DNA of 64,000 nucleotides from NCBI GenBank assembly GCA_001270045.2, contig DF970690.1:282369-346368 (forward strand), read 5' to 3'. Made by a program: the position numbers and the translations under genes. The notes below the pieces were generated by a model. It was not told the DNA's origin and did not search any database. It was given only the letters and a program-made list of their open reading frames with translations. Of the stretch, positions 37,884 through 45,894 are shown piece by piece. Every line of letters starts with the position of its first letter. Positions within the stretch are counted from its first letter, which is position 1. The stretch is from Bacteroidales bacterium 6E (GTDB lineage: Bacteria; Bacteroidota; Bacteroidia; Bacteroidales; Prolixibacteraceae).

Positions 37884-39194
37884 TTATTCCTTTTTCATGA
37901 CGGGCACCGCGGTTTTCAGCTGGGCTGTATTCTTGTCCACCGGACAGTAATCCATACACCTGCCGCAGCTGTAACAATCGCCAGGATTGGGCTGATAGTC
38001 GGTGCGGCGCCTGAATATCACCTGGTTCAGCAGGGTCATTCCAATGACCAGACCGATAAACCCTCCGGCGATCATACTGCCGGTGTAGAATTTCTTCCTT
38101 ACGATGCGGGCATCCTCCACCAGCTGCTCCAGGGTCCTGCCCTTGCTCAGGAAGGTCTGCACATCCAGATTGTCGGGATCATCCTTCACCTCGGGATGGG
38201 CAATCATCAGTTCGGCCAGGTAGACGTCCTGGTTGGCCCGCGAGAGGTAGGCGTGCGATTTGGCGCCCACAAACACGCCCGCTCCAACCCATAAGGGTAA
38301 AAGCACCGCATACAACAGGAACTTCCGGGCACCGGCCCGCGAGCCCACAATTGCCTTTTCCTCCGAAGGATAGTCGATGGCATCAAACGGACAGCTGGTG
38401 GTGCAGAGCTTGCACTGGATGCAGTGCGATGGCGTGATGGTCAGATGCCACCTCGAAAACTTCGACATCCATTTCAGCAATACGCCGTACGGACAGAAGA
38501 AACGGCAATAGGGCCTGCCCACAAACATGCCCATCAGCAGGAAGGCCACACCCAGCACCACCATGGTGTAGGGCGCATCCATCCTGTAGATGCCCACGAA
38601 GGGGTCATAGCGGCAGATGATGAAGTCGGTGCCCGTGGCGGCATAAAGCACGGCCAGGGCCAGATATATATAAGGTATCAGTCCCAGAACCTTCCTCAGC
38701 CAGAAGGGCAGCTGGATGGGATGCACGATCACCAGGTCCTGGATGACGCCCAGCGGACAGGCACCGGCGCAGAACACCCTGCCGAAGAAGAGCGCAAAGA
38801 TCAAAGGCAGCAGAAAAAACAACAGGGCAGCCGCCGATATGGCATAGTTGACGTCGGAGAACGACAACACCACGTTCTGGATTGATCCTACCGAGCAGAT
38901 ACAGCCGTTCCGGTAAAACCCGAAGTAGAGCAGGGTGAAGATCGAAAGCCACAGGATTCCCTCGCGCGAGCGCTTCTTCAGGGCCAGCCAGCTGGCCAGC
39001 GCCAAAACGGCCAGCAGCACGGCCACGTCGAAATACTCGAGGGCCAGCGACCGGGGCTCGGGGGTGATGGTATCGGGCTGTTCGTATCCCGATTCAAATT
39101 CGGGTTTGGGGAATCGCTGCTGTGCCATTGCCGGGACTGCCAGCAAAAGGTGTAGCGCAGTGATCAGGTAAATCAGTTTTTTTATCAGGTTCAT
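37884..39194 (-). CDS. Polytopic [4Fe-4S] membrane protein, NapH/NosR C-terminal type
   Basis: Inner-membrane electron-transfer protein of about 436 residues. The long frame to 39389 starts in the preceding gene; the true start is the ATG at 39194, which overlaps that gene's TGA by one base and gives a signal peptide (LIKKLIYLITALHLLLAVPAMAQ). It has two 'CxxxCP' membrane motifs (FCAGACPLGVIQDL and YCRFFCPYGVLL) typical of NapH/NosR/MauN, a ferredoxin site CIQCKLCTTSCP, further membrane helices and a C-terminal CYSCGRCMDYCP. Proteins of this group move electrons between quinol or a flavin and periplasmic Fe-S partners. There is no FMN-binding domain, unlike full NosR. Confidence 0.87.
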   Translation of the reverse strand: MNLIKKLIYLITALHLLLAVPAMAQQRFPKPEFESGYEQPDTITPEPRSLALEYFDVAVLLAVLALASWLALKKRSREGILWLSIFTLLYFGFYRNGCICSVGSIQNVVLSFSDVNYAISAAALLFFLLPLIFALFFGRVFCAGACPLGVIQDLVIVHPIQLPFWLRKVLGLIPYIYLALAVLYAATGTDFIICRYDPFVGIYRMDAPYTMVVLGVAFLLMGMFVGRPYCRFFCPYGVLLKWMSKFSRWHLTITPSHCIQCKLCTTSCPFDAIDYPSEEKAIVGSRAGARKFLLYAVLLPLWVGAGVFVGAKSHAYLSRANQDVYLAELMIAHPEVKDDPDNLDVQTFLSKGRTLEQLVEDARIVRKKFYTGSMIAGGFIGLVIGMTLLNQVIFRRRTDYQPNPGDCYSCGRCMDYCPVDKNTAQLKTAVPVMKKE

Positions 39195-39763
39195 CAGGCG
39201 TCTTTTGTAAAATTCCCTTTGACTTTGTAGGCATCGCTGGCTTTCACCCGCTTGATGGCTTGCGAGGGACAAACCCTGGCGATGGCACATTCGTTGCAAT
39301 TCACGCACAGGTGGTGCATGATCTGCAGATGGAGCGACCCGTTCCCGAAGGCCGAGCATCCCTTCACGCACTTGGCGCAACCGATGCAAAGGTCTTCGAT
39401 GATGTGGTATTCAAAATAGGGCTCCTCAATGAATTTTCGCTCAATCGCGGCGGTCGGGCACAGCTGGTTCTCCCCTGCCGTGCTAAGCTCGTTGTAACCC
39501 GACTTGAAATAACCGCCGCACAGGTCACAGTATCCGCACAGGTCGTAAGCATGTACGCACTTCACGGCCGACGGTGTCAGCACACAATCGGTGGCGCACC
39601 GGCCACATTGCGTACACTCAAACGGATCGATCTGCCATACGTATCCGTCCCCGTCCACATTGCTGAGCGCCATTCCTGCGATACCTCCCAGCGAAAGTGC
39701 CAGCGACAGGCGCATTCCGCTCCTGATGAACTCCCTCCTGTTCTTGATTTTGTCTTCAGCCAT
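39194..39763 (-). CDS. Tat-exported multi-[4Fe-4S] ferredoxin, NapG-like
   Basis: 189 residues with a twin-arginine-type signal (NRREFIRSG then a hydrophobic stretch ending near GMALSN), so it is folded with its clusters before export to the periplasm. Cys motifs: CTQCGRCATDC, an unusual CGYCDLCGG, CIGCAKCVKGC and CVNCNEC followed by RVCP, enough for three to four [4Fe-4S] clusters. Its stop overlaps the start of the polytopic Fe-S gene, exactly as napG precedes napH. I infer that the two form a membrane-to-periplasm electron relay. There is no nitrate or nitrous oxide reductase nearby, so the terminal partner is unknown. Confidence 0.87.
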   Translation of the reverse strand: MAEDKIKNRREFIRSGMRLSLALSLGGIAGMALSNVDGDGYVWQIDPFECTQCGRCATDCVLTPSAVKCVHAYDLCGYCDLCGGYFKSGYNELSTAGENQLCPTAAIERKFIEEPYFEYHIIEDLCIGCAKCVKGCSAFGNGSLHLQIMHHLCVNCNECAIARVCPSQAIKRVKASDAYKVKGNFTKDA

Positions 39764-39796
39764 TTTTGATCATCTTAGGTTGGTTGTACAGGTCAC

Positions 39797-40000
39797 TCAT
39801 TTCTTCGTGTTCCGGTAAGCGATCGCCTGGTCGTCGGAACAGTCTGTCAATTTGGAGCATCCATTGCATACCGATCCCGTTCCGCAGACTGTCTGCGAGC
39901 GGGTCACCTTGCCCTGCAGCACCAGATATCCCGATGCAGCGGCAAATCCGCCCAGCATCAACAGCCGGGCCCCGGTCCTGAAAAATCGTCTCCTTTCCAT
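39797..40000 (-). CDS. Small Tat-signal Cys-rich protein
   Basis: 67 residues, start ATG at 40000 (the longer frame uses a TTG inside the previous gene). It begins MERRRFFRTGARLLMLGG, a clear twin-arginine signal. The mature part is only about 35 residues, with four Cys in CGTGSVCNGCSKLTDC. That is the size of one [4Fe-4S], rubredoxin-like or other metal site. It begins two bases after the propeller stop and lies 33 bases before the Tat ferredoxin gene, so translational coupling and a shared job are likely. I know no named family. The Tat signal on so short a protein suggests a prebound cofactor or an escort role. Confidence 0.7.
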   Translation of the reverse strand: MERRRFFRTGARLLMLGGFAAASGYLVLQGKVTRSQTVCGTGSVCNGCSKLTDCSDDQAIAYRNTKK

Positions 40001-40001
40001 A

Positions 40002-40961
40002 TCATTTCTTTTCAAAGATCCTTATGCTTTGTTTGTCGGGGTCACATACATAGACCCTTCCCTGCGCGTCGGTCGTGATGTCGGGAACCTTGCCTTCCTC
40101 GATGAACTTAGCCGGAGCAGCCACCACCCCGACATACTCGCCCGAGGGTTTGTACTCCTTCACGCGGATCACCCCTTTTTCGCAAGTGATGAAATTACCC
40201 CCCGGCAAAAAGGCGAAATGCGCCGGATTGCAGCATCCCTGAAAACCTTTCACGTCAGAGAATACCGAGGTCCAGAAACCCCGAAGGTTGCCGTCGAAGG
40301 TGTAATTTTCGAGGGCATGTTTGCCCGGATTGGCCACCCACAGGTCGCCAAACTCGTTTAACCCTAAGTCAAAACAGGCCGAGGGGACAATAAAGCCATG
40401 CAGCACGTCATCGGTCGATTTGCCCTCAAACTCGGCTGCACGGGTGCCATCAGGCTGGTATCTGTAAACCCTCCGTCTTCCGGCATCGGCCAGGAAGATG
40501 TTGTTTTCGTACACCGCAATGGAAGTGATCAGCGAGGTTTCCTCAAAATCCTTCCATTGGGCCACCAGGTTTCCTTCCATGTCGAGGACCATCACCGAGG
40601 CCAGTGCTCCCATATAGATCCGGTCGCCTGAAACGGCCACGCACAGGGGCTCTTCGGGCAGGGCGACATCCAGTTTCATGCGGCCGTCCAACCCAATGAC
40701 CTGAAGGTTCCTGTCACCTGTCACGAACAGCTCCTCGCCCCTACAGGTGATCCCGGTCAGCTGTACCATCTTCATCTTCAGGTTTCGGGTCTCCTTGTAA
40801 AGGATTTCTTCCTCAGGAGTCTCATGGAACCCGTCCATTTCATACTCGAAAGGATTCGAAGGCCTCTTTCCGGGCTTGTTGGTGGCGAAATCGGTGACTA
40901 TCACCACCACGATCACCACCATCAGGACAAACAGAAAAATATAGATCCCTTGCTTCTTCAT
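40002..40961 (-). CDS. Membrane-anchored NHL-like six-bladed beta-propeller protein
   Basis: 319 residues: one N-terminal membrane anchor (GIYIFLFVLMVVIVVVIVTDF), then repeats like those of NHL/6-bladed propellers (VFLADAGRRRVYRYQPDGTR-type strands, and at the C-terminus GRVYVCDPDKQSIRIF). The propeller should be periplasmic. In this family, blades bind proteins or ligands and usually are not enzymes. The region CFDLGLNEFGDLWVANPGKHAL and a Cys-Cys pair in GFQGCCNPAHFAF stand out. It is followed after one base by the small Tat protein gene, and preceded 53 bases upstream by a PQQ-like propeller gene. Confidence 0.8.
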   Translation of the reverse strand: MKKQGIYIFLFVLMVVIVVVIVTDFATNKPGKRPSNPFEYEMDGFHETPEEEILYKETRNLKMKMVQLTGITCRGEELFVTGDRNLQVIGLDGRMKLDVALPEEPLCVAVSGDRIYMGALASVMVLDMEGNLVAQWKDFEETSLITSIAVYENNIFLADAGRRRVYRYQPDGTRAAEFEGKSTDDVLHGFIVPSACFDLGLNEFGDLWVANPGKHALENYTFDGNLRGFWTSVFSDVKGFQGCCNPAHFAFLPGGNFITCEKGVIRVKEYKPSGEYVGVVAAPAKFIEEGKVPDITTDAQGRVYVCDPDKQSIRIFEKK

Positions 40962-41014
40962 ATCTTGCGATTCAGTTCATTGTTCTATCCGTTGAGCCGG
41001 TCCAAATGCCCGGA

Positions 41015-42442
41015 TCACTTTCTCATGTTGATGCACACCATGGTCTTCGAATCGCGCACCACCATATAGCCGTCGGCGACGGCAATCGGTGCCCACGCAT
41101 CGTGCCCGTCGGCGATAATGTTTGCCCGGTCGAGCTCGACATAACCCGAGGTCGAGGGCCGAAGGATGATCAGGGTACCGTCATCGTTCCAGAGGTACAT
41201 CTTGTTGTCTGCCATGATATAGGGGCCCAGTCCAAACCGCTTTTCGGGACCGCTGGTCCAGACCATTTTCTTGGTATCCGAAGGATGCACGCACACCATC
41301 TGGTTACGCATCGGTCCGCCATCCTTGGGGAGGATCCCGAAGAGGTGGCCATTCCAAAAAATGGGGGTCTGCTGCTCGCAGGCCAGCCCGTCCTTTGGTG
41401 CATATTCGACCAATACGTCAACCGAGAAATTGCCCCCGCTCTCCCTCAACTGCAGCATCATGGCTCCCGCCCCGTACCCGGCCGTGATGAAGATCTTGCC
41501 GTCGGGCATGCACAGGGGCGATGGTGCCACAACCGACTTGTTCCATTGCGGGGCCTCCCAAAGGATTTTTCCGGCATCCTCACCATCGGCGGCAATACCG
41601 ACCAGTGCGCCAATGGAGCTGTAGACATACATTTTCCGGCCACCGAAAGTGAACGGCATCACCGAAGAATGTGACATTTTATAATTGTTGGGGTTGGGGG
41701 TTTCCCAGACCTTTTCGCCTGTGGCCAGATCAACCGCAATCATCAGGGCTTTCCCGCCCGTGGCGATGATGGCCAGATTGCCGTCGATCAGCGGACACTG
41801 TCCGGTATACCACAGCGGCACCTCCGATTCGTAGTCCTTTTCGACGTCGATGCCCCATATAAAATCGCCGTTGGCCCTCGAGAGGCACATCACGTGGCAG
41901 CGGGGGCCCATGGTGAGTATATAATCCTCGGTGACGGCAGGCACCGTCCTCGACATGCCATGGTTACGCTTGACGGCTACCTTGTAACCGCGCTTCCAAA
42001 GCTCTTTCCCCTCGGTGAGCGAGAAACAGCGAAGGTAGTCGGCCCGGTCTTCCTCATCGTAGTCGAGCACATAAACCAGCCCTTTCCAGATGGCTGCCCC
42101 CGAATGGCCTTCTCCCAATGGCATCGACCACAAGACCTGCGGACCGGCATCGGGGAATTTGTCGATCAACCCCACCGGGCTTTTCGAGATATTGTCGAAC
42201 GACTCCCCACGAAAACGGGGCCAGGTTTCCGACAACTCGGTGTATTCAGTATTGAGGGTTTCGAAGAGCTCCCCGATCACGACGGTCTCGTTGGCGCCCA
42301 TGCCACCACCGCGGTTGTCTAGACCGGGAAGGCTTTCGGTAAAATCGCCGGTGGGATCCAGGCCCAGCCAGAGTCCCAGCGAAAGCAGGCCGGCAATGAT
42401 CAGTCCGATCGTGGAATATCGTATTACCTTTTCAGATTGCAT
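41015..42442 (-). CDS. Membrane-anchored PQQ-like beta-propeller protein (propeller 3)
   Basis: 475 residues with one N-terminal membrane helix (about residues 8-28), a short linker, and a PQQ/BamB-type propeller beginning at WPRFRGESFDN. Blades carry the Trp-ending repeat (VDLATGEKVWETP, GKILWEAP). Several Cys occur (LRCFSL, RCHVMCL, GQCPL), unusual for periplasmic propellers and possibly disulfides or metal sites. Otherwise it resembles the two following propellers but is anchored rather than secreted. No PQQ catalytic Asp/Glu constellation is obvious. Same operon, 80 and 53 bases from its neighbours. Confidence 0.83.
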   Translation of the reverse strand: MQSEKVIRYSTIGLIIAGLLSLGLWLGLDPTGDFTESLPGLDNRGGGMGANETVVIGELFETLNTEYTELSETWPRFRGESFDNISKSPVGLIDKFPDAGPQVLWSMPLGEGHSGAAIWKGLVYVLDYDEEDRADYLRCFSLTEGKELWKRGYKVAVKRNHGMSRTVPAVTEDYILTMGPRCHVMCLSRANGDFIWGIDVEKDYESEVPLWYTGQCPLIDGNLAIIATGGKALMIAVDLATGEKVWETPNPNNYKMSHSSVMPFTFGGRKMYVYSSIGALVGIAADGEDAGKILWEAPQWNKSVVAPSPLCMPDGKIFITAGYGAGAMMLQLRESGGNFSVDVLVEYAPKDGLACEQQTPIFWNGHLFGILPKDGGPMRNQMVCVHPSDTKKMVWTSGPEKRFGLGPYIMADNKMYLWNDDGTLIILRPSTSGYVELDRANIIADGHDAWAPIAVADGYMVVRDSKTMVCINMRK

Positions 42443-42522
42443 TTCATTGGTCAGATAAGGTTGGACACCATCGGGATGTCCGGTTGATTGTATCGTTCAG
42501 AACGTTCAGGCTCAGCTACGGG

Positions 42523-43770
42523 TCAGGCCCCCTGGATATTGAAAACCATCAGCACCTCGCCATGCCTGATCAGCAACTTTCCGTCACCTATGAAGGGGTG
42601 CGCCCAATGCGGGCCACTACCATCAGTGATGCGGAAGGAACTGACCACCTCGAGCTTCTCCGGACTGGGTTTCACCAGGGCCACATTGCCCCTTTTCTCT
42701 TCATAAAGGTAGAGCAACCCATCGGCATAAACAATGGCACCCTTGTTCTCCCAGGTGGTTTCCCACTTGATTTCACCCGAGTTCCAGTCCATGCAAACCC
42801 AGTTGCCCTTGCCGTTGTTGATCCAGTTCGATGCATACACATAGCCGTCGACCAGCACCACGCCATGGTGGTGGTTGTCAAGCACCTCGTTGGTGAACAC
42901 CTCGGTCACGCCCGTGCCTTCGGCATTCACCTGCAGCATCTTGGAGGGAAAGTCATATCCCTTGGAAATGTATATGCGGTCGCCCTGCCAAATGGGTGTA
43001 TTGGCCCAGATCAATCCGGGCTGGTCCCACTCCTTGGCATCGTAATAATTGTAGCTCCAGGCCACCTCACCGTTTTCGGGATGAATGGCGAACAGGTTTC
43101 GGGCAGTGGCTGCGAGGATATAAGTTTTGCCGTTGTATTCATAAAGGGTCGGGGAAACATGAGAGCGTTGACCACCCACACTGGGGGTACGCCAGATCTC
43201 CTTGCCCGTCATTTTGTCGAAGGCCACCAGTGAGGTAACTCCGCCACCGGGCGTGCAAATCACTATGTTACCGGTTACCAGCGGACTTTCCGAGACTCCC
43301 CAGATGTGCCACTCCCCTTCATAGTCCTTATCGACATTCACGGCCCAGATCTCGGAACCGTCGACGGCATTGAAGCAACCCAGGCGGCCGACCCCGGCCA
43401 CCACGTAAATCCGGTCACCGTCAATGGTCGGTGAGCTGCGGGTCTCTGGAAATGATTGCACCCACGATCTTCCGTAAGGCACCTGCCATTTCACCTTGCC
43501 CGACATGTCAATCGCGCTGAGGTAGTCGAGGGTGTCTTTCATCCCCGTAATGTATATGGTACCGTTGGCCAGTATTGGCGACGAGTATCCCTTGCCGACG
43601 TCTTCGACTTTCAGGATCATTTTCGGCCCCTCGGCCGGCCACTCCTTCAGCAGGTTTGTCTCGTTCCGGAAGTGTCCGTCGCGCATTTCACCGCGCCACT
43701 GCACCAGCTGCGCCGTTGTCGTAAGGGTAAGGAAAAGGCCGCATGCCGCAGCAAGAAAATATTGGAACAT
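42523..43770 (-). CDS. Exported PQQ-like beta-propeller protein (propeller 4)
   Basis: 415 residues with a signal peptide (MFQYFLAAACGLFLTLTTTA). The mature protein starts near WRGEMRDGHF, followed by WPAEGPKMILKVEDVGKGYSSP, a pattern shared almost position by position with propeller 5, so the two are likely tandem duplicates. Blades include SAIDMSGKVKWQV, FNAVDGSEIWAV and FDKMTGKEIWRTP. Its end reads HWAHPFIGDGKLLIRHGEVLMVF, again like propeller 5. Function unknown; not a recognisable dehydrogenase. In the same operon. Confidence 0.85.
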   Translation of the reverse strand: MFQYFLAAACGLFLTLTTTAQLVQWRGEMRDGHFRNETNLLKEWPAEGPKMILKVEDVGKGYSSPILANGTIYITGMKDTLDYLSAIDMSGKVKWQVPYGRSWVQSFPETRSSPTIDGDRIYVVAGVGRLGCFNAVDGSEIWAVNVDKDYEGEWHIWGVSESPLVTGNIVICTPGGGVTSLVAFDKMTGKEIWRTPSVGGQRSHVSPTLYEYNGKTYILAATARNLFAIHPENGEVAWSYNYYDAKEWDQPGLIWANTPIWQGDRIYISKGYDFPSKMLQVNAEGTGVTEVFTNEVLDNHHHGVVLVDGYVYASNWINNGKGNWVCMDWNSGEIKWETTWENKGAIVYADGLLYLYEEKRGNVALVKPSPEKLEVVSSFRITDGSGPHWAHPFIGDGKLLIRHGEVLMVFNIQGA

Positions 43771-43822
43771 ATTTGGATTTTGGTTGGTATAAAATGGGTT
43801 GATCTGGCAAAGAAAAAATGGA

Positions 43823-45040
43823 CTATTTCACCTTATAGGCGATCAGCGTATTGCCGTGCCTGACATAAAGCTTGCCATCCTCGATGACCGGGTGCGCCCA
43901 ATGCTGGTTGGTTCCCAGTTCGACGCTGGTTTTCGAGACCAGGTTCCAGGCGGTCGGATCAGCCTTGGCCAGGAACAATTCGCCACGGTCGGTATAGCCG
44001 TACAGCATGCCGTCGGCATGGATGACGGTTCCGTTGGCCAGACCCTTGGCCTCATATTTCACCTCGCCGGTGTTCCAGTCGAGGCACATCCAGAACCGGT
44101 TGTTGTCGCCCGATCCGTAGATATGGCCATTCACCAGCACGGCACCACCAATGCGGTTGTCCATTTTCTTTTCAAACCAGGCCAGGTCAGCCTTCGAACC
44201 ATCGGCAGAAAGATTCAGCAAACCTCCTCCCTGTCCGTAACCACTGAAGAAGAAGATCTTGCCGTCGTGGTAGATTGGGGTGTTGGCATGCACGCTCCAG
44301 CGGTTCGGCTGGTTGTGCGACCAGAGCAATTTGCCATCGGCAGCGTCGATCCCGATGATGTGCGATTCGGTATGGGTCACCACCAGCGTCCGTGAGGCCA
44401 GTTTCACCACCAGGGGCGAACAGTAGGCCGACTTCTCGCCAACACCTTTAGATGACCACACCAGGTTGCCGTTCATTCGGTTCAGGGCAATCACGTTGTG
44501 GTTTACGCCACCTGGTGTGACATACAGATTGTCGCCGTCGATGGCCACCGTTTCATTAAGGCCCCACTGGATCTGGCGGCCATCGAAATCCTTAAAGAGC
44601 TCCTTTTTCCATTTCAGCTGTCCGCTGTTGGCACTCATGCAAGCCAGGGTACCCTGACCCGACAAAATATAGAGCAGGTCGCCGGCAATTACCGGGGTAG
44701 CCCTTGAACCAGGGTAACTCTCGGTAAATTCCTCGCCGTAGGGCGACTTCCAGATCAGTTTTCCTTCCGGCGTCAGGGCATACACATGACCGGTCGTGCC
44801 CTCCATTCCGGAAATATAAATCATGTTGTTGGCAAAGGCCGGAGACGAAAATCCCTCTCCCAACTGGTCGTAGCTCCACAAAATCTGTGGACCCGTTGCA
44901 GGCCAGCTCTTCAGCAAACCGGTTTCCGCATAGTTGCCGTTTCCTTCCGGACCACGCCAGCGTGTCGGATTCTGGGCAGATAAACCCAATACCAGCAGCA
45001 GGACTGCCATTGTCAAAAAGATTCTTGGTTTCGAACGCAT
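43823..45040 (-). CDS. Exported PQQ-like beta-propeller protein (propeller 5)
   Basis: First gene of the run. The start ATG at 45040 (MRSKPRIFLTMAVLLLVLGLS) gives a normal signal peptide; a longer frame to 45097 adds no recognisable sequence. About 405 residues: WRGPEGNGNY at the mature N-terminus, blades such as GQLKWKKE and GEVKYEAK, and the C-terminal HWAHPVIEDGKLYVRHGNTLIAY shared with propeller 4. WRGPxGNG-type propellers are widespread among Bacteroidota and Planctomycetes but are functionally uncharacterised as far as I know. The promoter of the whole run should lie upstream, although I found no exact TAnnTTTG on this strand. Confidence 0.85.
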   Translation of the reverse strand: MRSKPRIFLTMAVLLLVLGLSAQNPTRWRGPEGNGNYAETGLLKSWPATGPQILWSYDQLGEGFSSPAFANNMIYISGMEGTTGHVYALTPEGKLIWKSPYGEEFTESYPGSRATPVIAGDLLYILSGQGTLACMSANSGQLKWKKELFKDFDGRQIQWGLNETVAIDGDNLYVTPGGVNHNVIALNRMNGNLVWSSKGVGEKSAYCSPLVVKLASRTLVVTHTESHIIGIDAADGKLLWSHNQPNRWSVHANTPIYHDGKIFFFSGYGQGGGLLNLSADGSKADLAWFEKKMDNRIGGAVLVNGHIYGSGDNNRFWMCLDWNTGEVKYEAKGLANGTVIHADGMLYGYTDRGELFLAKADPTAWNLVSKTSVELGTNQHWAHPVIEDGKLYVRHGNTLIAYKVK

Positions 45041-45489
45041 ACTTGGTTGTTTTTTTAAGTTGATGGATTGAAAACACAAACCTGCCATCCCGTCCATTCC
45101 AGACTACCCGAAATGACCTTGGTATAACCTGTCCCCCCTGAAAAAATGCGTCCGGCAATTCCTTTCGAAACAGGGCGCATACAAGCGGGAATACAGATTT
45201 CCGGCAGGGTATAAAAATAGTTGTGGCAAGGGTATTTGCCAATAAATCAACTCAATTTAGCATCAGTCTAAATTACCTGGGTGTAGTTAACATCTTATTT
45301 GGAATTCGTTAACAATCCACCCAAATGTCTGGCATCCATCCAGACGGCCCAAACCCCTGCAAAAGGGCAATTTCCACCCTTATAAAATTTTATTGCTGTG
45401 AGATATACAGTATATAAAAAGTGATTACATTTGGTGGCATTTGTATCGACGTGACGAGCTAACTCTCAAACCAAACCAGATTGAATGAA
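45041..45489. other. Divergent intergenic region
   Basis: About 450 bases between the propeller operon (leftward) and the response regulator (rightward). It holds the rightward TACATTTG box listed separately and a pair of GTTAAC hexamers about 20 bases apart around 45285-45315 that could be an operator. No gene is supported. Confidence 0.45.
45426..45433 (+). promoter_or_regulatory. -7 promoter box of the response regulator gene
   Basis: TACATTTG matches TAnnTTTG, 56 bases upstream of the ATG at 45490. Confidence 0.5.
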
Positions 45490-45882
45490 ATGAAAACCAT
45501 TTTAGTGATCGATGACGAACCCGATTTGCGGGAATCCATTTGCGAAGTCCTTTCCTTTGAAGGGTACACCACCATTGATGCCGATAATGGCAAAACCGGA
45601 TTGAAGGCGATGCAAACCACCACACCCGACCTGATCCTGTGCGACATCATGATGCCCGAAATGAACGGCATTGAGTTTTACAAAAAGATCCGGAAACAGG
45701 ACGAAACCAGGGAGATTCCTTTTATTTTCATCTCGGCCTGCGCCGACGGACTGGAACAACACGGGCCTTTACCCTGCAACGATTTCCATGTCCTTCCCAA
45801 ACCCTTTCACATTGGCAAACTCATCACCAAAGTAAACCTGGTATTTGAGGGTAAGGACGGGATTAAAAGCTCCGGGAATTAG
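45490..45882 (+). CDS. Single-domain response regulator (CheY-like receiver)
   Basis: 130 residues consisting only of a receiver domain: acidic pair D8/D9, phosphoacceptor D52 in CDIMMPEMNG, Ser82 and Lys104 in LPKPF. No output domain, so it signals by protein contact, like CheY or Spo0F. The ATG at 45490 is chosen over the TTG at 45481. No histidine kinase is in the window. It ends 12 bases from the convergent CorA gene. A second, degenerate receiver lies about 1.5 kb away on the other strand. Confidence 0.9.
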   Translation: MKTILVIDDEPDLRESICEVLSFEGYTTIDADNGKTGLKAMQTTTPDLILCDIMMPEMNGIEFYKKIRKQDETREIPFIFISACADGLEQHGPLPCNDFHVLPKPFHIGKLITKVNLVFEGKDGIKSSGN

Positions 45883-45894
45883 GAAGAACGCCGG

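Noticed and set aside
39195-39389. 65-residue N-terminal extension of the NapH/NosR-like protein
   Set aside because: It would lie within the preceding Tat ferredoxin gene in another frame; the ATG at 39194 gives a signal peptide and stop-start overlap.
30711-45040. PQQ-dependent alcohol/glucose dehydrogenases
   Set aside because: Only the generic Trp-ending propeller repeat is visible; no haem c motif, no catalytic Asp or disulfide-ring motif, and signal-anchored lengths of 370-475 residues fit BamB-like non-enzymatic propellers better.
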